Origin: JBDTSW01 sp963758845 | GTDB lineage: Bacteria > Actinomycetota > Thermoleophilia > Solirubrobacterales > 70-9 | Reading direction: 5' to 3' | DNA: 64,000 nt | Assembly (NCBI GenBank): GCA_963758845.1 | Contig: CAVWWX010000002.1 | Span: forward strand, 930,001-994,000 | Part shown: positions 8,152-15,813 of the stretch, in pieces | Numbering within the stretch: position 1 is the stretch's first letter | Layout: each line of letters opens with the position of its first letter | The notes under the pieces: model-generated | What the model was told of the DNA's origin: nothing | Seen by the model: only the letters and a program-made list of their open reading frames with translations | Database searches by the model: none | Made by a program: the position numbers and the translations under genes

Positions 8152-8460
8152 CTAGTCCCCTGGAAGCAGGCCGTCGCGGTAGGGCATGGGCCGGGAGTCC
8201 TCGAAGCCGGCGTAGGGATCATCCGCGTGGCCGTCCTCCTCGATGCCGGCTCCGTGGCGCACCGCCGCTTCGTCGAACGTGTAGGCGCCGCCGTTGCAGT
8301 GCTCGCCGATGTGCTCCAGGGAGCCGGCGGCCAGGACGACGCAGGGGCCTCTCCGGCGCCGACGATCATGTGTCCCGCCCCCGGCGGGCAGTGCACGAAG
8401 CCCCACTGGCGCAACGGCCGCTCCTGGCCCTCGAAGCAATGCCGCGCCGAAACCTCCGCG
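8152..8460 (-). pseudogene. Cupin-domain protein, 5'-truncated and frameshifted
   Basis: Only the C-terminal part of a cupin is present. In one frame EGQERPLRQWGFVHCPPG followed by AGHMIVGAGEAP is the last half of the beta-barrel; one base is missing in the G run near 8350, after which CVVLAAGSLEHIGEHCNGG and DEAAVRHGAG continue in another frame to the stop at 8152. The N-terminal metal-binding strands, about 70 residues, have no counterpart in the 50 bases left before the VOC gene. It is therefore a gene remnant, not merely a frameshifted read. Confidence 0.7.
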
Positions 8461-8513
8461 GCCCGGACGCTCTGCCGACGCCCGTGCGGGCGTGGGACAC
8501 GCCCTCGCGATGA

Positions 8514-8930
8514 CTAGCGAGGCCAGTAGAACACTTCGACTCGGATCCCATCCGGATCGAACACGAAGAACGCGTAGTAGCCGGGCTCGTCGCGATCCTC
8601 CTCGGGCGGGAAGTGAACGCTCGCGCCGCTCGACAGGCAGCGTGCGTGCGCCTCATCAACCTCCTCTTGCCGGTCAACTTCGACGGCGAAGTGCTCGATG
8701 CCAACGCCGTAATAGCGATGAGCGCCGCCATCCGCCGGGCGGAGCCCGAGCCCATCGAGCCGGCGGTCGCCTCCTTGATTGATGTAGACGACCTCCTCGG
8801 TTCCTCGATATGTCGGATACCGGACGCTCTCTGCCCAGCCCAGCGGCCCGAGCAGCTCGAGATAAAAGGCGCGCGACCGCTCGACGTCGGCGACGGCCAA
8901 ATCGACGTGGTGTATTCCTCGCGCAGGCAT
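8514..8930 (-). CDS. VOC family (glyoxalase/dioxygenase-like) protein
   Basis: A 138-residue single-domain vicinal-oxygen-chelate protein. Two beta-alpha-beta-beta-beta modules are visible: the first opens GIHHVDLAVADVERSRAFY, the second has GIEHFAVEVD and ends FFVFDPDGIRVEVFYWP. Histidines at HHVD and IEHF and the glutamate of RVEVF are the expected metal ligands. Such proteins act on glyoxals or aromatic diols, or bind antibiotics; the substrate is not apparent. ATG start at 8930. Confidence 0.88.
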   Translation of the reverse strand: MPARGIHHVDLAVADVERSRAFYLELLGPLGWAESVRYPTYRGTEEVVYINQGGDRRLDGLGLRPADGGAHRYYGVGIEHFAVEVDRQEEVDEAHARCLSSGASVHFPPEEDRDEPGYYAFFVFDPDGIRVEVFYWPR

Positions 8931-8951
8931 CGTCCGGTAGCGCTAACTCGC

Positions 8952-9353
8952 CTACTCCCGCCCGGCGGCTTCAAGGGCCGTTCCGAGTTCCTTGCCCCAC
9001 TCGAATGAGGTGATCCTGCCCCTTCGGAGGCCCCAGGTATGGGCCTCCTCCTGCATAAGCTCGCTTTCGCTTCCTCGGCTGCGCGTGTACCAGCTCACGG
9101 CGGCAACCACGCTGTCGCCACAGTCGAAGAGTTCATGGAGCTCATGTCGGGAGTTCTCCCAGACCTCGGCGAAACCGCGCATCGCTCGAACCACCTCGAC
9201 GCGTCCACGGCGAACACCCGGTTCGACTGCATAGTGGGGATTGACGTATTCGACGTCCGGGGTCGCCAGTTCGAGGAGCCATCTTTCAGGATCTCGATCG
9301 ATCAGCCCCTCGTCGTAGATGCGCCGCACGATCTCCACGTTCTCCTGCGACAT
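8952..9353 (-). CDS. SnoaL-like (NTF2-fold) protein
   Basis: A 133-residue member of the SnoaL/ketosteroid-isomerase fold. It opens MSQENVEIVRRIYD, as do most paralogues in this window, has the PDVEYVNPH acidic pocket segment and ends ALEAAG. The start was set at this ATG rather than the longer frame because the MSQENVE opening is conserved and GATACT, a -10 box, sits 9 bases before it, which implies a leaderless or near-leaderless message. Enzymatic role unknown; SnoaL-fold proteins are cyclases, isomerases or hydratases. Confidence 0.85.
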   Translation of the reverse strand: MSQENVEIVRRIYDEGLIDRDPERWLLELATPDVEYVNPHYAVEPGVRRGRVEVVRAMRGFAEVWENSRHELHELFDCGDSVVAAVSWYTRSRGSESELMQEEAHTWGLRRGRITSFEWGKELGTALEAAGRE

Positions 9354-9420
9354 CGCCCGCCCAGTATCCCGTAGAACCATGCACCGGAGCGACTCTGGTG
9401 CCCGAATCCCGGGTCACGAC

Positions 9421-10032
9421 CTAGCCAGAACTGATCAGGCTCAAGAACTCCTGTCTCGTCCGCGCGTCGTCCTTGACCGCGCCACGCAGGGCGGAGGTCA
9501 CCGTGTTGGAGCCGGCGGTCTGCACGCCCCGGAGCGACATGCACAGGTGTTCGGCCTCGAGCACCACCCCGACCCCGCGCGGGTCAAGGTGCGACTCAAG
9601 CCAATCGGCGACCTGCGTCGTCAGGCGCTCCTGGAGCTGCAGATGGCGCGAGTACAGCTCGACTACGCGGGCAAGCTTCGAGAGGCCGATCAGCCGATCG
9701 CCCGGCAGGTAGGCGACATGAGCCTTGCCCTGGAACGGCAGCAGGTGGTGCGCGCAGAGCGACTGAAACGGGATCTCGCCGACGATCACCAGCTCGTCGT
9801 AGCCCTCGTCGTTGGTGAACGTGGTGGGGTTGAACGGAGTCGGTGTCAGCAGCTCCGCGTACGCCTTGGCAACGCGCCGCGGCGTCTCGCGGAGGTGATC
9901 CGACTCCAAGTCGGCGCCGAGGGCCACGAGCAGATCGTGAGCCGCACGCTCCGCCGCTGCGAGGTCCACGCCGCGATCGGGTTCGACGGTGTGGAGCTCC
10001 GGGGCCGCCCCGTTCAGCGATCCGTTCAGCAT
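9421..10032 (-). CDS. folE: GTP cyclohydrolase I
   Basis: A 203-residue enzyme converting GTP to dihydroneopterin triphosphate, the first step of folate and tetrahydrobiopterin synthesis. Clear motifs: ETPRRVAKAY near residue 48, the zinc site CAHHLLPF, the GTP-binding segment PGDRLIGLSKLARVV, and the C-terminal zinc cysteine in CMSLRGVQ. The ATG overlaps the 3' end of the FAD reductase gene by 7 bases (ATGCTGA), so the two are co-transcribed and probably translationally coupled. There are no other folate genes nearby. Confidence 0.95.
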   Translation of the reverse strand: MLNGSLNGAAPELHTVEPDRGVDLAAAERAAHDLLVALGADLESDHLRETPRRVAKAYAELLTPTPFNPTTFTNDEGYDELVIVGEIPFQSLCAHHLLPFQGKAHVAYLPGDRLIGLSKLARVVELYSRHLQLQERLTTQVADWLESHLDPRGVGVVLEAEHLCMSLRGVQTAGSNTVTSALRGAVKDDARTRQEFLSLISSG

Positions 10033-11276
10033 GAAACAGACTCGGGCTCGGGGGTGCCAATGAGTTCCGAAAGGGGAACCTCCCCATCCGCCAGATCACC
10101 GCTGCTGACGGGCCGGCGCGAGCGGATCAGATCCCGGATCGGGTCGCTCACGTCCCAGACGTTCATGTTCATGCCGGCGACTACGCGATCGTCCTTGAGC
10201 CAGAACGCGATGAACTCGCGGGCGCCGACGTCGCCGCGGAAGACGACCTCGTCCCACTCAGTGGCATAGCCGCTGTACTCCATCCCGGCGTCGTACTGAT
10301 CGGAGAAGAAGTACGGGATCTCGTCGTAGCTCGAATCCTGGCCGAGCATCGACTTCGCGGCGACCGGCCCCTGGTTGAGGGCATTGGCCCAGTGCTCGAC
10401 CCGAAGCTTGTGCCCGTAGAAGGGGTGCCAGGCGTTGGCGACGTCCCCGGCCGCGAAGACGCCCGGGACGCTGGTCTCCAGGTGCTGGTCGACCGCGACG
10501 CCGTTGTCGATCTTCAGGCCCGCGGTCTCGACCAGGCCGGTCCGCGGCGCCACGCCGACGCCGACGACGACGAAGTCGGTCTCGATCACGGCTCCGTCCC
10601 TCGTGACGACACGCTCGACCGAACCCTCGCCCTCGAAGCGCTCGACCGTGGTCTCGGGCAGGAACTCGACGCCGTGGTCGCGGTGGAGGGTCAGGTAGAT
10701 CTTCCCGATCTCGGGGCCAAGGACCCGCTCGAGCGGCAGCGAGGCCATCTCGATCATCGTCACCCCGCAGCCCTTCTGCCGGGCCGACGCGGCGATCTCG
10801 GCTCCGATCCAGCCGGAGCCGACAACCACCAGTCGGCGGCCGGTCTCGATCTTCGCGGCGATACGTGCTGAGTCAGCGAGGGTCCGCAGGTAGTGGATCC
10901 CGTCGAGCTTCCCGCCGGGCACGTCGAGCCGGCGCGGCACCGAGCCGGTTGCCAGCAGGAGGCGGTCGTAGCCGAGGCGGCGGTCGCCCTCCAGCAGAAG
11001 CTCGCGCGAGCCGAGCTCGATGCCGGCAACGCGCGTCGAGGTCAGAAGCTCGATCTGATTGGCACCGTAAAAGCTCGCGTCGTGGACGTACGGAGCCTCG
11101 TCGGTCTCGCCGCGCAGATGCTCCTTGGAGAGCGGCGGGCGCTCGTAGGGCCGCTCGGCCTCGTCGCCGATCAGGGTCACGCGCCCGTCAAACCCTTCCT
11201 CGCGGAGGGTCTCGGCGGCCTTCGCGCCGGCCAGGCCGGCCCCGACGATTACGAACGATTCGGTTCCTTTGCTCAT
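10026..11276 (-). CDS. FAD-dependent NAD(P)H:ferredoxin/rubredoxin-type reductase
   Basis: A 416-residue flavoprotein of the pyridine-nucleotide-disulfide oxidoreductase class, lacking redox cysteines, like ferredoxin reductases of mono- and dioxygenase systems. FAD motif VIVGAGLAGAKAAETL at the N terminus, NAD motif VVGSGWIGAEIAASAR near residue 150, and the second FAD motif VPGVFAAGDVANAW near residue 290; a reductase C-terminal domain follows. The ATG at 11276 fits the family start (MSKGTESFVIVG). It overlaps folE and is divergent from the sigma factor gene. Confidence 0.9.
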   Translation of the reverse strand: MSKGTESFVIVGAGLAGAKAAETLREEGFDGRVTLIGDEAERPYERPPLSKEHLRGETDEAPYVHDASFYGANQIELLTSTRVAGIELGSRELLLEGDRRLGYDRLLLATGSVPRRLDVPGGKLDGIHYLRTLADSARIAAKIETGRRLVVVGSGWIGAEIAASARQKGCGVTMIEMASLPLERVLGPEIGKIYLTLHRDHGVEFLPETTVERFEGEGSVERVVTRDGAVIETDFVVVGVGVAPRTGLVETAGLKIDNGVAVDQHLETSVPGVFAAGDVANAWHPFYGHKLRVEHWANALNQGPVAAKSMLGQDSSYDEIPYFFSDQYDAGMEYSGYATEWDEVVFRGDVGAREFIAFWLKDDRVVAGMNMNVWDVSDPIRDLIRSRRPVSSGDLADGEVPLSELIGTPEPESVSC

Positions 11277-11523
11277 GGGCGTCCTTTCTCGGCTCCCGAT
11301 GCGGCGGGCTCTCTGCCCGCACCCCATTTGCGTTGGCCCGCACCAACTTCTTACACGCCGGGAGAAATGCGACGGACCGGGGGTAAGAAAAGGGGGAGAG
11401 GGGGCGCTAACGGAGCATGCGGTCGAGAACCAGGGATACATCGCGCCCCACCGAGCCATGATCGAGCTCCTCGAGCGCAGTGCTACGGTCGAAACAGCCG
11501 CCGGGCCTACCCCGGCGCAAGCC

Positions 11524-12195
11524 ATGAGCGAGCGCACCGAAGCCCCGCCGGTCCCCGGCCCCGACGCCGATTCGCGCGCCTGGCTCCTCGGCCTCCGCGC
11601 GGAGGGGGCGCAACGGGAGGAGACCTCACGCCGCCTGCACGACCTGCTCCTGCGAGCGGCGCGTTTCGAGATCAACCGCCGGCGCGGGTCCCACCCCCAC
11701 ATTCGAGGTGGCGACTTCGACGACCTCGCGCACCAGGCCGCCGACGACGCGCTATTCGCGATCCTCGGCAAGCTCGACACGTACCGGGGCGACAGCCGCT
11801 TTACGACTTGGGCGTACAAGTTCGCGCTTCTCGAGGCGGCCGTGAAGCTTCGTCGTCGGGCCTGGCAGGGCCGCGAGGTGCCGATCGAGCCCGAGCACTG
11901 GTCCCTGATCGCAAGCCGCGCCGACTCCCCGGCGGGCGAGGCCGAGAGCAACGAGCTACTCGTCGCGATCGGGGCCGCGATCGACACGGAGCTCTCGCCG
12001 CATCAGCGCGAGGTGCTGGTCGCGGTGGCCCTAAACGACGTCCCGATCGACGTCCTCGCCGAGCGGCTGAACACGACCCGGGGGGCGCTCTACAAGACGA
12101 TCCACGACGCCCGCAAGAAGCTTCGCTCCCACCTGTCCGAGACCGGCCTTCGATTCGAGGAAGCCGAACAAGAACCGACTGGAACGAGATCATGA
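11524..12195 (+). CDS. RNA polymerase sigma-70 family (ECF-like) sigma factor
   Basis: A 223-residue sigma factor. Region 2 is seen in FDDLAHQAADDALFAILGKL and YRGDSRFTTWAYKFALLEA (the region 2.2-2.4 core), region 4 in LSPHQREVLVAVALNDVPIDVLAERL and TTRGALYKTIHDARKKLRSHL, the helix-turn-helix that reads -35 elements. The ATG at 11524 (MSERTE) was preferred; an ATG at 11458 would add 22 residues. TACGGT at about 11484 could be its -10 box. The stop overlaps the anti-sigma start (ATGA), the classic sigma/anti-sigma arrangement. Confidence 0.88.
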   Translation: MSERTEAPPVPGPDADSRAWLLGLRAEGAQREETSRRLHDLLLRAARFEINRRRGSHPHIRGGDFDDLAHQAADDALFAILGKLDTYRGDSRFTTWAYKFALLEAAVKLRRRAWQGREVPIEPEHWSLIASRADSPAGEAESNELLVAIGAAIDTELSPHQREVLVAVALNDVPIDVLAERLNTTRGALYKTIHDARKKLRSHLSETGLRFEEAEQEPTGTRS

Positions 12196-12452
12196 GCGAG
12201 AGACCAAGGAACGACGACGCAGCCGTTCTTCAGCGGCTGCTGGGGCCGGCCGGGCCCGAGATCAGCTGCGAGGAGTGCTTCGAGCAGCTCGACCGCTACG
12301 TCGAGCTCGAGCTGAGCGGAGAGGACGCCGATGCAGCGATTCCCGGCATGAGCGCGCACCTCGATGGCTGCCCGGCATGCGGTGAGGACCACCGCAGCCT
12401 GCGCGCATTGGTAGAGGCCGGGGGCGACACCCCGCCGGCACCGACAGCCTGA
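12192..12452 (+). CDS. Zinc-finger anti-sigma factor (zf-HC2 / ZAS type)
   Basis: An 86-residue soluble protein. After a variable N terminus it has SCEECFEQLDRYVELEL and then HLDGCPACGEDH, giving the H-x3-C-x2-C zinc site of anti-sigma factors such as RsrA. It lacks a transmembrane segment, so it acts in the cytosol. The ATG overlaps the sigma stop by four bases, so expression is coupled. RsrA-like proteins release their sigma factor on thiol oxidation; whether that holds here is inference. Confidence 0.85.
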   Translation: MSERPRNDDAAVLQRLLGPAGPEISCEECFEQLDRYVELELSGEDADAAIPGMSAHLDGCPACGEDHRSLRALVEAGGDTPPAPTA

Positions 12453-12524
12453 CCTCGCGCATCGGTAAGAACCGGCTCCGCAGGGTCGCTAATCGTGCAA
12501 CGACCTCCCGAAAGGAGTCAATGC

Positions 12525-13031
12525 ATGAACGCGATTGCAGCCACGCTGCGACCCATCCCATTCCCATCAATGACGCGGCTGCGCGAGGATCCCGTTGCTC
12601 AGGCATTCACGCTGCTGCGGATCGGTTTCTTCGTCCTACCCGTCCTGATGGGCCTCGACAAGTTCGCCGAGGTGATGAATGACAACTGGCCCGCGTACCT
12701 GGCCACCGAGTTCAACGACATCCTCCCAGGCAGCGCCCAAGACGCCATGTACACCGTGGGTGTCATCGAGATCCTCGCCGGATTCATCGTCTTGGTCGTC
12801 CCCCGATTCGGCGGGCTGCTCGTCGCCGGTTGGCTTGGCGGCATCATCCTGAGCCTGCTTCTGGTCGGCGGCTACGGCGATATCGCTCTACGCGACGTTG
12901 GCCTGCTGCTCGGCGCGCTGACGCTGTTCAGGCTCGCAGCCACCCAGCCGACCAACTCGCACGACCGCGGGCTGGTCGAGCCGATCGAGCGGGGAGCCGA
13001 GCCGCCGCTCGGACGAGGCGCGGCGGTCTAG
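12525..13031 (+). CDS. DoxX-like integral membrane protein
   Basis: A 168-residue membrane protein with four hydrophobic segments (about residues 30-48, 80-98, 102-122 and 128-145). GFFVLPVLMGLDKFAEVM and the paired YTVGVIEILAGFIVLVVP segment fit DoxX/DUF417-like four-helix proteins. AAAGGAG lies 7 bases before the ATG, fixing the start. It follows the anti-sigma gene by 72 bases in the same direction and may be a target or partner of that sigma module. Confidence 0.75.
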   Translation: MNAIAATLRPIPFPSMTRLREDPVAQAFTLLRIGFFVLPVLMGLDKFAEVMNDNWPAYLATEFNDILPGSAQDAMYTVGVIEILAGFIVLVVPRFGGLLVAGWLGGIILSLLLVGGYGDIALRDVGLLLGALTLFRLAATQPTNSHDRGLVEPIERGAEPPLGRGAAV

Positions 13032-13112
13032 CCGGCAGGACCACGGTTCCCCGGGACAGGCGTCGATCGGCGGTATCGGCCCGACTACCCGGCTGCGGGA
13101 TACGATCGGCGA

Positions 13113-13565
13113 ATGGCCGCGCAGGCGGACGAGCTCACACTCGAGATCAAGCGCGTGCTGGGCGCGGTTCCTTCGATCGTGTTCGGCGCCTTCAGCGATG
13201 CGAGCGAGTTGGTGAAGTGGTGGGGGCCCCAGGGATTCACGACCCCGAGCCTGGAGTTCGAGCCGCACGTCGACGGGAGCTATCGGATCAAGATGCAGCC
13301 GCCGCAGGGCGATCCGTTCTATCTGACCGGGGAGTTCCGCGAAGTCGACCCACCTTTGCGCCTCGTCTACACGTTCATCTGGGAGGATCCCGACCCCGAC
13401 GACGTCGAGACCATGGTCAATTTGGCATTCCGGGACCTTGGTGAATCGACCGAGGTTGCGCTTAGGCAAGGCCCGTTCAAGACCGAGGCACGTCGTGCGC
13501 TCCATCGTGGCGGTTGGACGGACAGCTTCGACAAGCTCGAAGGGCTCTACTCCGCGCAGGCATAG
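13113..13565 (+). CDS. SRPBCC / AHSA1-domain protein
   Basis: A 150-residue START-fold protein of the Activator of Hsp90 ATPase 1-like family. Typical segments are VFGAFSDASELVKWWGP near residue 25, FEPHVDGSYRI, the TGEFREVDPPLRLVYTF strand pair and the C-terminal helix GWTDSFDKLEGLY. Such proteins bind small hydrophobic ligands; the actual ligand is unknown. The ATG lies 6 bases after TACGAT, which suggests a leaderless message. Confidence 0.9.
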   Translation: MAAQADELTLEIKRVLGAVPSIVFGAFSDASELVKWWGPQGFTTPSLEFEPHVDGSYRIKMQPPQGDPFYLTGEFREVDPPLRLVYTFIWEDPDPDDVETMVNLAFRDLGESTEVALRQGPFKTEARRALHRGGWTDSFDKLEGLYSAQA

Positions 13566-13608
13566 CTAACCCGCAAGGGCCCGAGAAGCGGAGATACTGG
13601 ACGCGCGA

Positions 13609-14007
13609 ATGTCCCAGGACGACGTTGAGATCGTCAAGGAGTTCACGCGGCGCTTCGCCGCGGGTGGCCATGTGACCGACGATTACTTCGATCCGGAGAT
13701 CGTCTGGGACACATCGGCGAGCGGGCTTCCATCAGCAGGCGTTTATCACGGCCGTGAGGGAGTGCGACGGTTCTTCCGCGACTGGCTCGCCCCCTGGGCC
13801 GACTACGAGATCGAGGCCCGCGACTGCATCGATTCCGGTGATGCGGTCGTGCTCGTCTTCCGACAGGCGGGGACGGGTCGGGGGAGCGGGATCAGAATCG
13901 AACGCGACTTCTTCGGCGTCTGGGAGCTGGATAACTCGAAGGTGGTGCGCTTCCGCCTCTTCGCGTCCCGCGAGCAGGCCTTCGAAGCCGCAGGGATGTC
14001 GGGGTAG
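13609..14007 (+). CDS. SnoaL-like (NTF2-fold) protein
   Basis: A 132-residue SnoaL-fold protein opening MSQDDVEIVKEF, with the hydrophobic-cavity strand FDPEIVWDTSASG, a GREGVRRFF helix and the C terminus FEAAGMSG. It is a plus-strand member of the family that is mostly on the minus strand in this window. GATACT precedes the ATG by 10 bases. The stop codon region (TAGCCT) doubles as the likely -10 box of the next gene. Confidence 0.85.
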   Translation: MSQDDVEIVKEFTRRFAAGGHVTDDYFDPEIVWDTSASGLPSAGVYHGREGVRRFFRDWLAPWADYEIEARDCIDSGDAVVLVFRQAGTGRGSGIRIERDFFGVWELDNSKVVRFRLFASREQAFEAAGMSG

Positions 14008-14017
14008 CCTCGGCGGG

Positions 14018-14755
14018 GTGTTCGACCACGTCGGCATCGCCGTCTCCGACCTGGCCGCGTCCGAGCGCTTCTACCGCACCGTGCTCTCCGTGCTGGGCGT
14101 CGAGCCCAGCCACGCGGACGCCGAGCTCGTCGAGTGGGAGGACTGGGACATCGGGCCCACGGACCGCGAGCACCCGGTGACCCGCGGCCTGCACGTCGGC
14201 TTCCGCGCCCCGACCCGTGAGGCCGTGGACGCCTTCTGGCAGGTGGGGATCGATGCCGGCTACCGCGACGACGGCGCACCCGGGCCGCGCGCGATCTACG
14301 GACCCGACTACTACAGCGGCTTCCTGCTCGACCCGGACGGGAACAGCGCCGAGGCCGTGCACGGCGAGCGGTCGAGCCCGGTGCCTCCCGGCCGCATCGA
14401 CCACCTGTGGATCCGCGTCGCCGACCTCGAGGCGTCCAAGCGCTTCTACGCGACGATCGCGCCGCACGCGGGGATCCGCCTGGGCGACGACGAGCCCGGG
14501 CGCGTGCAGTTCGCCGGCGGCGACTACAGCTTCTCGCTGATCGACGACGAGCGGCCGCTCACGGAGCATGTCCACGTCGCCTTCCCCGCCGGGGACGACG
14601 CGACGGTGCGGTCCTTCCATGCCGCCGCGCTCGCCGCCGGATACGAGGACCACGGTGGCCCCGGCGAGCGCCCCGTGTACCACCCGGGCTACTACGGCGC
14701 GTTCGTCCTCGACCCCGACGGGCACAACGTCGAGGTCGTCAACCACAATCGCTGA
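14018..14755 (+). CDS. Two-domain VOC family protein
   Basis: A 245-residue protein with two consecutive vicinal-oxygen-chelate domains. Domain 1 starts FDHVGIAVSDLAASERFY and ends YSGFLLDPDGNSAEAV; domain 2 starts IDHLWIRVADLEASKRFY and ends YGAFVLDPDGHNVEVV. The metal ligands (H, H, E) are retained in both halves, suggesting an internal duplication with both sites potentially active. The GTG start lies 7 bases after TAGCCT. Substrate unknown; glyoxalase/extradiol-type chemistry is the family norm. Confidence 0.88.
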   Translation: MFDHVGIAVSDLAASERFYRTVLSVLGVEPSHADAELVEWEDWDIGPTDREHPVTRGLHVGFRAPTREAVDAFWQVGIDAGYRDDGAPGPRAIYGPDYYSGFLLDPDGNSAEAVHGERSSPVPPGRIDHLWIRVADLEASKRFYATIAPHAGIRLGDDEPGRVQFAGGDYSFSLIDDERPLTEHVHVAFPAGDDATVRSFHAAALAAGYEDHGGPGERPVYHPGYYGAFVLDPDGHNVEVVNHNR

Positions 14756-14785
14756 CGAAGCGACCATCCGCTCTTCGTCTGAGCA

Positions 14786-14935
14786 TGGGCGCGGCTGCTT
14801 TCGAACCAGCGACCTCTCGCGTGTGAATCGGTGTTGCCTCAGGCACGGATGGGCGTAACCGCCCGGTCTAAATGCCTGCGGATGTGCGGGGATGTCTGCG
14901 GATACGGGCACCGGAACGGCGCTGGTGCTCAATCG
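14786..14935 (-). repeat. tRNA-Val 3'-half plus GGAT-tail repeat, copy A
   Basis: The first 45 bases match the 3' half of tRNA-Val(CAC) (intact gene at 43881) from the discriminator base through the anticodon loop, with two changes. The tail then carries the AGGCACGGAT motif, several GGAT repeats, and the terminal hairpin GGGCACCGG...CTGGTGCTC followed by AATCGCTCG. This outlying copy lies 11.7 kb from copy B. The 126 bases between it and the ZIP gene show nothing else I can identify. Confidence 0.85.
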
Positions 14936-15061
14936 CTCGAAACTCGAGGAGCTACTCCTCTGCGACGGTGTCGGCGCCCTGAGACGGTGTTCCACGGTTT
15001 GCTTCGAGCTTGCCATGGGCCTGGGCGGTAGCCTCCCTCCGCGTTCACGCCGTTCTCGCTC

Positions 15062-15793
15062 ATGCTGATCCTCCTGCTCGCCGCAACCGGGACGGCCCTC
15101 GCGACGGGCCTAGGTGCGATTCCGGTCTTTCTGCTTGGGACGCGTGCAGCGGCGCTTCAACCGCTTCTTCTGGGGATCGCAGCGGGCGCGATGACCGTCG
15201 CCTCGGTAGCGGGGCTAATTCTGCCCGGGTTGGACGAAGGGTCTGCGGGATCGGTCGGCGTCGGCCTGGGGGCCGGAACCCTGTTCCTCGTAGGCGTTCG
15301 CAGCGCGCTCGAGGCGCGCCATCGCCACGTCGAGCGGGCCATGAGCGCAAGCTTGCGCACCTCGATACTCGTTTTCGTGGTCCTTCTGGTCCACAGTTTG
15401 CCCGAGGGCTTCGCGATCGGCACGGCGTACGCCTCCGACACTGCCGGCCTGAGCCTGTTCGTGATCGCCGCGATCGCAGTTCAGAACATCCCCGAGGGGA
15501 CCAGCGTGGCGATCCCGATGGCCGCGGCCGGGCTCTCACGCTCGCGCCAGTTCTGGGGAGCCGTTGCGACAAGCGCGCCGCAGCCGGCCGGCGCCGCGAT
15601 CGCGTTCCTGCTCGTCGAAGAAGTCGAGCCATTGCTGCCCGTCTCCTTCGGATTCGCGGCAGGCGCGATGCTGGCATTGGTGCTTGTCGAGCTCCTACCC
15701 AGTGCGCTGCGTGGCGGCAAACGTGGGGCCGCGATCGGCGCAGTCGTGGGCGCGGCGGGAATGCTGGCCCTGAGCGCGGCGCTGGGCGTTTGA
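15062..15793 (+). CDS. ZIP family metal transporter
   Basis: A 243-residue polytopic membrane protein with eight predicted hydrophobic segments. The two family signature helices are present: HSLPEGFAIGTAY (TM4) and QNIPEGTSVAIPMA (TM5), whose histidine, glutamate and asparagine residues form the binuclear metal site. ZIP transporters move Zn, Fe or Mn into the cytosol; the P-E-G pairs here fit the GufA/ZupT-like bacterial group. The first ATG was chosen; no strong ribosome site is visible. Confidence 0.9.
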   Translation: MLILLLAATGTALATGLGAIPVFLLGTRAAALQPLLLGIAAGAMTVASVAGLILPGLDEGSAGSVGVGLGAGTLFLVGVRSALEARHRHVERAMSASLRTSILVFVVLLVHSLPEGFAIGTAYASDTAGLSLFVIAAIAVQNIPEGTSVAIPMAAAGLSRSRQFWGAVATSAPQPAGAAIAFLLVEEVEPLLPVSFGFAAGAMLALVLVELLPSALRGGKRGAAIGAVVGAAGMLALSAALGV

Positions 15794-15813
15794 CCCGCCC
15801 AGCGGTCTCGCGC

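Noticed and set aside
9379..9412. Possible further decayed hairpin tail upstream of the SnoaL gene (GCACCGGAGCGACTCTGGTGC)
   Set aside because: It resembles the repeat hairpin, but no GGAT motifs or following CAATCGCTCG are present; too short to separate from chance.
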